Shown here: piece after piece, positions 60,928-64,000 of the stretch | Layout: each line of letters starts with the position of its first letter | Position numbering within the stretch: position 1 is the stretch's first letter | Source: Aliiglaciecola sp. M165 | Lineage (GTDB): Bacteria > Pseudomonadota > Gammaproteobacteria > Enterobacterales > Alteromonadaceae | DNA length: 64,000 bases | Direction of reading: 5' to 3' | NCBI RefSeq assembly: GCF_007197995.1 | Contig: NZ_VKKH01000006.1 | Location: 496,001 to 560,000 of the forward strand | The notes under the pieces: model-generated | What the model saw: only the letters and a program-made list of their open reading frames with translations | Told to the model about the DNA's origin: nothing | The model's database searches: none | Position numbers and translations under genes: made by a program

Positions 60928-62325
60928 CTAGTAATTGGCATTTCCTGGTGTACGCGGGAAGGGGATAACGTCTCTTACGTTTTGCATACCCGTCACATAG
61001 GCAACTAGCCTTTCGAATCCCAAACCAAAACCTGAATGAGGAACAGTCCCGTAACGACGTAAATCTCGGTACCAGGAATAATCTTCTTTGTCTAAGCCCA
61101 TAGCTTCCAAACGTTGGTCGAATACATCAAGACGCTCTTCGCGTTGAGAGCCACCGATAATCTCTCCAATTCCTGGCGCAAGAACATCCATCGCGGCGAC
61201 AGTTTTACCATCATCATTAATGCGCATATAGAACGCTTTAATATCTTTAGGATAGTTTTGCATGATTATTGGCGCACCCACATGTTCTTCAGCAAGGTAG
61301 CGTTCATGTTCAGATGATAGGTCCACACCCCATTCAACCGGGAATTCGAATTTTTTACCGCAATTTTGCAAAATATCAATCGCATCAGTGTAATCCATGC
61401 GCACAAAGTCTTGTGAGGCAACTTTTTCGAGTCTTTCCACAACACCTTTACTGATGTGTTTATCGAAAAATGTCATATCGTCGGCACGCTCGGTTAGTAC
61501 GGCATTTAACACATATTTAAGCATGTCTTCCGCTAATTGGGCGATGTCGCTTAGATCAGCAAACGCAACCTCAGGCTCGATCATCCAAAACTCGGCTAAA
61601 TGTCGGCTCGTATTTGAGTTTTCGGCGCGGAATGTAGGACCAAAAGTGTAAACTTTCGACAGTGCAGTACAATAAGTTTCAACGTTGAGTTGTCCGGATA
61701 CGGTTAAATAGGTCTCTTTACCAAAAAAATCTTGTGAATAGTCGACGTCACCCTTGTCGGTGCGCGGGATATTCATCATATCCAACGTCGACACACGGAA
61801 CATTTCACCGGCACCTTCGGTATCGCTTGCAGTAAGAATAGGCGTGCTGATCCAGAAATAGCCTCTTTCATGGAAAAAGCGATGGATCGCCTGAGAAAGG
61901 CAATTGCGCACTCGTGTGACAGCCCCAATGACATTTGTTCTTGGACGCAAGTGAGCATGTTCACGAAGGTATTCGATGCTATGACGCTTAGGCGACATTG
62001 GGTAGGTGTCAGGGTTTTCTACCCAGCCAAGAATTTCAATATCTAGCGCCTGAATCTCTATGGATTGTCCTTGGCCTTGAGATGCTTTTACCTCACCGGT
62101 AACCGCGATAGAACAACCTGTCGTCAGTCGTTGAATGTCGGCATAATTTTCCATATCGTTTAGCGCAATGACTTGGATCGGATCAAAGCAACTTCCATCG
62201 TGTAAATTAATAAACGACAAACCAGCCTTTGAATCTCTTCGAGTTCTTACCCAACCTTTTACTGTTAGCTTCTCACCAATTGAGTATTTTCCTGCTAACA
62301 CGTCAACCACAGGGGCATGCGCCAT
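60928..62325 (-). CDS. asnS: Asparaginyl-tRNA synthetase
   Basis: A 465-residue class IIb synthetase. The OB-fold anticodon domain covers about 15-105 ([26 protein letters not shown]). The catalytic core has [25 protein letters not shown] (motif 2) and [13 protein letters not shown] (motif 3). The substrate loop [15 protein letters not shown]-like segment ([12 protein letters not shown]) separates it from AspRS. Length equals E. coli AsnS (466). Confidence 0.97.
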   Translation of the reverse strand: MAHAPVVDVLAGKYSIGEKLTVKGWVRTRRDSKAGLSFINLHDGSCFDPIQVIALNDMENYADIQRLTTGCSIAVTGEVKASQGQGQSIEIQALDIEILGWVENPDTYPMSPKRHSIEYLREHAHLRPRTNVIGAVTRVRNCLSQAIHRFFHERGYFWISTPILTASDTEGAGEMFRVSTLDMMNIPRTDKGDVDYSQDFFGKETYLTVSGQLNVETYCTALSKVYTFGPTFRAENSNTSRHLAEFWMIEPEVAFADLSDIAQLAEDMLKYVLNAVLTERADDMTFFDKHISKGVVERLEKVASQDFVRMDYTDAIDILQNCGKKFEFPVEWGVDLSSEHERYLAEEHVGAPIIMQNYPKDIKAFYMRINDDGKTVAAMDVLAPGIGEIIGGSQREERLDVFDQRLEAMGLDKEDYSWYRDLRRYGTVPHSGFGLGFERLVAYVTGMQNVRDVIPFPRTPGNANY

Positions 62326-62550
62326 TGATATTTCTCCACTACTCGGGACTTGGCCCGCTCTTTTTTAAATTATTGCCGTAACAGTGCACTTACTCGTGTT
62401 AACCGACCTAGAACATTCTTACATCTTGCTCTACATTAATGAGTAGTAGCCTGCGTTTTTATGTCCAAGTGATCCACTGCAATGATAAGGTGTGTAATCT
62501 TACTTAGCTGAACGACAGACTCAAGCAAAAATAGGCGTTTAAAGCAGAAT

Positions 62551-62946
62551 ATGACAGATCAATCTAACTGGCAGGGCGAAAATCGCCGAAAAACACCCCG
62601 AAGTCACGATCGATTTTATCAAATCGTACTTGGCCTGAATATTTTTGCTTGGGTTGTGTTTGTCGCAGCTCTCATTGTATTTCATTATGCGAGACCTGAG
62701 TTAATTTCTGGTGTGCAGGAATATTGGGGGGTAGAAGGGCGCCAAGATTGGTCAAGATCTCTCAGCGTTTATTTGCTCATTTTGTTGGCATTGTGCACAT
62801 TAATGAGTTTGCTGGTGTTGATATTGCGACGATTTCGTACCCGGCGCCAAAATGACTATTTTGGGATCAACGTGGTGATCCTTTTAGCCATATCGATCAC
62901 CGTGTTAATTTGGATAGTTTCGGATATGCCACAACCCCCCAGTTAG
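62551..62946 (+). CDS. Small membrane protein of unknown function
   Basis: A 131-residue protein I do not recognise. A basic cytoplasmic N-terminus (ENRRKTPRSHDRF) is followed by three hydrophobic helices at about 26-45 (IVLGLNIFAWVVFVAALIVF), 71-92 and 108-126. An Arg-rich loop (LRRFRTRRQND) lies between the last two. It is divergent from asnS and convergent with bioA, two bases apart at the stops. Confidence 0.72.
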   Translation: MTDQSNWQGENRRKTPRSHDRFYQIVLGLNIFAWVVFVAALIVFHYARPELISGVQEYWGVEGRQDWSRSLSVYLLILLALCTLMSLLVLILRRFRTRRQNDYFGINVVILLAISITVLIWIVSDMPQPPS

Positions 62947-62948
62947 TT

Positions 62949-64000
62949 CTAGCCCAGTGTCTGTAAACTAATAGCGATGGCTTCTGTCAGCTTCGCTAAT
63001 TCTTTGGGTGAGATAATATACGGGGGCATTATATAAATTAGTTTGCCAAATGGTCGTATCCACACACCATTATCGACAAATACCCGTTGTAGTGCGGCTA
63101 CGTTGACTGCCTGTTTACATTCCACAACGCCTATGGCGCCCAACACCCTAACATCTGCAACAGCAACATGGGATTTTAACGGTAAAAGTTGCTCACTAAG
63201 CTGAGATTCAATGTCTTTGACCTGTTGTTGCCACTGATTGGTTTGGATGAGTTCCAGGCTAGTATTGGCAACGGCACAGGCCAAAGGATTACCCATGTAG
63301 GTCGGGCCGTGCATGAATACACTAGGCTCACCTGCGCAAACGCCTAATGCGACATCTTCAGTACAGAGGGTTGCAGCCAGTGTCATATAGCCACCGGTCA
63401 ACGCTTTGCCCAGGCACATAATGTCAGGGGTAATTTGGGCGTGTTCACAGGCAAACAATTTTCCGGTTCGACCAAACCCTGTGGCGATTTCATCACAAAT
63501 CAACAGGATGTTGTGTTCGTCGCATAATTGGCGACAGCGACGCAGATATTCTGGATGATAGATCCGCATCCCACCGGCGCCTTGCACAATAGGTTCAATA
63601 ATTAAGGCGGCGACTTCATTTTTATGCGCCAAGATCAAATCTTCTAGTGGCGCAATATCATCCTCACTCCAGTTGTTGCCAAAGCGGGTTTGTGGGGCAG
63701 GTGCAAATATTTGTGCGCTCAACACCTCATTGAACAAACTGTGCATACCGTTTATCGGATCACACACCGACATGGCCGCAAACGTATCGCCGTGATAGCC
63801 GTTTCGCGGCGATATGAATCGACATTTTTCTTTTGCACCCTGACAGGCCCAGTACTGCACCGCCATTTTCATTGCCACTTCAACCGATACCGACCCCGAA
63901 TCGGCTAAGAATACTCGTTCGAGACCTTCTGGCGTCATGTCCACTAGCTTACGACACAACGAAATTGCCGGCTGATGGGTTATACCACCAAACATTACGT
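62949..64000 (-). CDS. bioA: Adenosylmethionine-8-amino-7-oxononanoate transaminase (5' end outside window)
   Basis: The C-terminal 350 or so residues of the biotin-pathway enzyme that makes 7,8-diaminopelargonate from KAPA using S-adenosylmethionine. The frame is open to base 64000, and the codons before [10 protein letters not shown] read on as VMFGGI, as in E. coli, so about 80 residues lie beyond the edge. [52 protein letters not shown] and the PLP lysine in [12 protein letters not shown] are present. [14 protein letters not shown] and [15 protein letters not shown] complete the match. Confidence 0.96.
   Translation of the reverse strand, partial: VMFGGITHQPAISLCRKLVDMTPEGLERVFLADSGSVSVEVAMKMAVQYWACQGAKEKCRFISPRNGYHGDTFAAMSVCDPINGMHSLFNEVLSAQIFAPAPQTRFGNNWSEDDIAPLEDLILAHKNEVAALIIEPIVQGAGGMRIYHPEYLRRCRQLCDEHNILLICDEIATGFGRTGKLFACEHAQITPDIMCLGKALTGGYMTLAATLCTEDVALGVCAGEPSVFMHGPTYMGNPLACAVANTSLELIQTNQWQQQVKDIESQLSEQLLPLKSHVAVADVRVLGAIGVVECKQAVNVAALQRVFVDNGVWIRPFGKLIYIMPPYIISPKELAKLTEAIAISLQTLG

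Overview
The window is chromosomal DNA of a marine gammaproteobacterium, most likely Alteromonadales (Glaciecola, Paraglaciecola or Aliiglaciecola-like). The clues are an alpha-amylase close to the cold-active Pseudoalteromonas enzyme, a Shewanella-type CrsA/CrsR partner switch, linked glrK-qseG-glrR, an aspS-nudB-ruvCAB-ybgC-tolQRAB-pal-cpoB block, and AT-leaning base composition. This placement rests on recognised protein sequences, not on a database search.

Layout. 1-5.4 kb: 3'-truncated secreted alpha-amylase, sugar O-acetyltransferase, enoyl-CoA isomerase-like crotonase, AbgT transporter, J-domain protein. 5.4-14.1 kb: EAL protein; aroF-tyrA behind a TyrR-like box; chemoreceptor; pheA behind a recognisable attenuator. 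14.1-19.5 kb: secreted metallopeptidase, double-receiver protein, YciH, anti-anti-sigma factor plus REC-phosphatase-kinase protein, GNAT. 19.5-24.6 kb: Fur-boxed ferric iron ABC transporter, TerB-like protein, EF-hand protein. 24.7-28.0 kb: glrK-qseG-glrR. 28.0-39.4 kb: DUF72, aspS, nudB, ruvC, ruvA, ruvB, a candidate minus-strand sRNA, a sigma-54-like promoter, then the Tol-Pal operon.

39.5-44.4 kb holds the most unusual non-coding content. Two intact tRNA-Lys genes, one interrupted copy and one tRNA-Ser gene are accompanied by seven copies of a roughly 70-nt element of four consecutive hairpins. Most full copies join tRNA T-loop sequence exactly (TTCGA before, ATCC after). Stem sequences differ between copies but base pairing is kept.

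44.8-48.6 kb is an AT-rich island directly after tRNA-Ser: a beta-class DNA methyltransferase, a divergent controller (C-protein-like) gene with a textbook double C-box between them, and a 596-residue DGQHR-domain protein whose N-terminus resembles a degenerate PD-(D/E)XK nuclease. It has the layout of a controlled restriction-modification system with a non-standard effector.

49.1-64 kb returns to ordinary chromosome: ArsR-AHSA1-TfoX operon divergent from a glutathione transferase, an Lrp regulator, an M3-like protein lacking its zinc motif, a PEP-CTERM protein, a diguanylate cyclase, pqiABC, a PLP decarboxylase, asnS, a small membrane protein and bioA (5' end outside the window). No CRISPR array, rRNA operon, prophage or transposase was seen.
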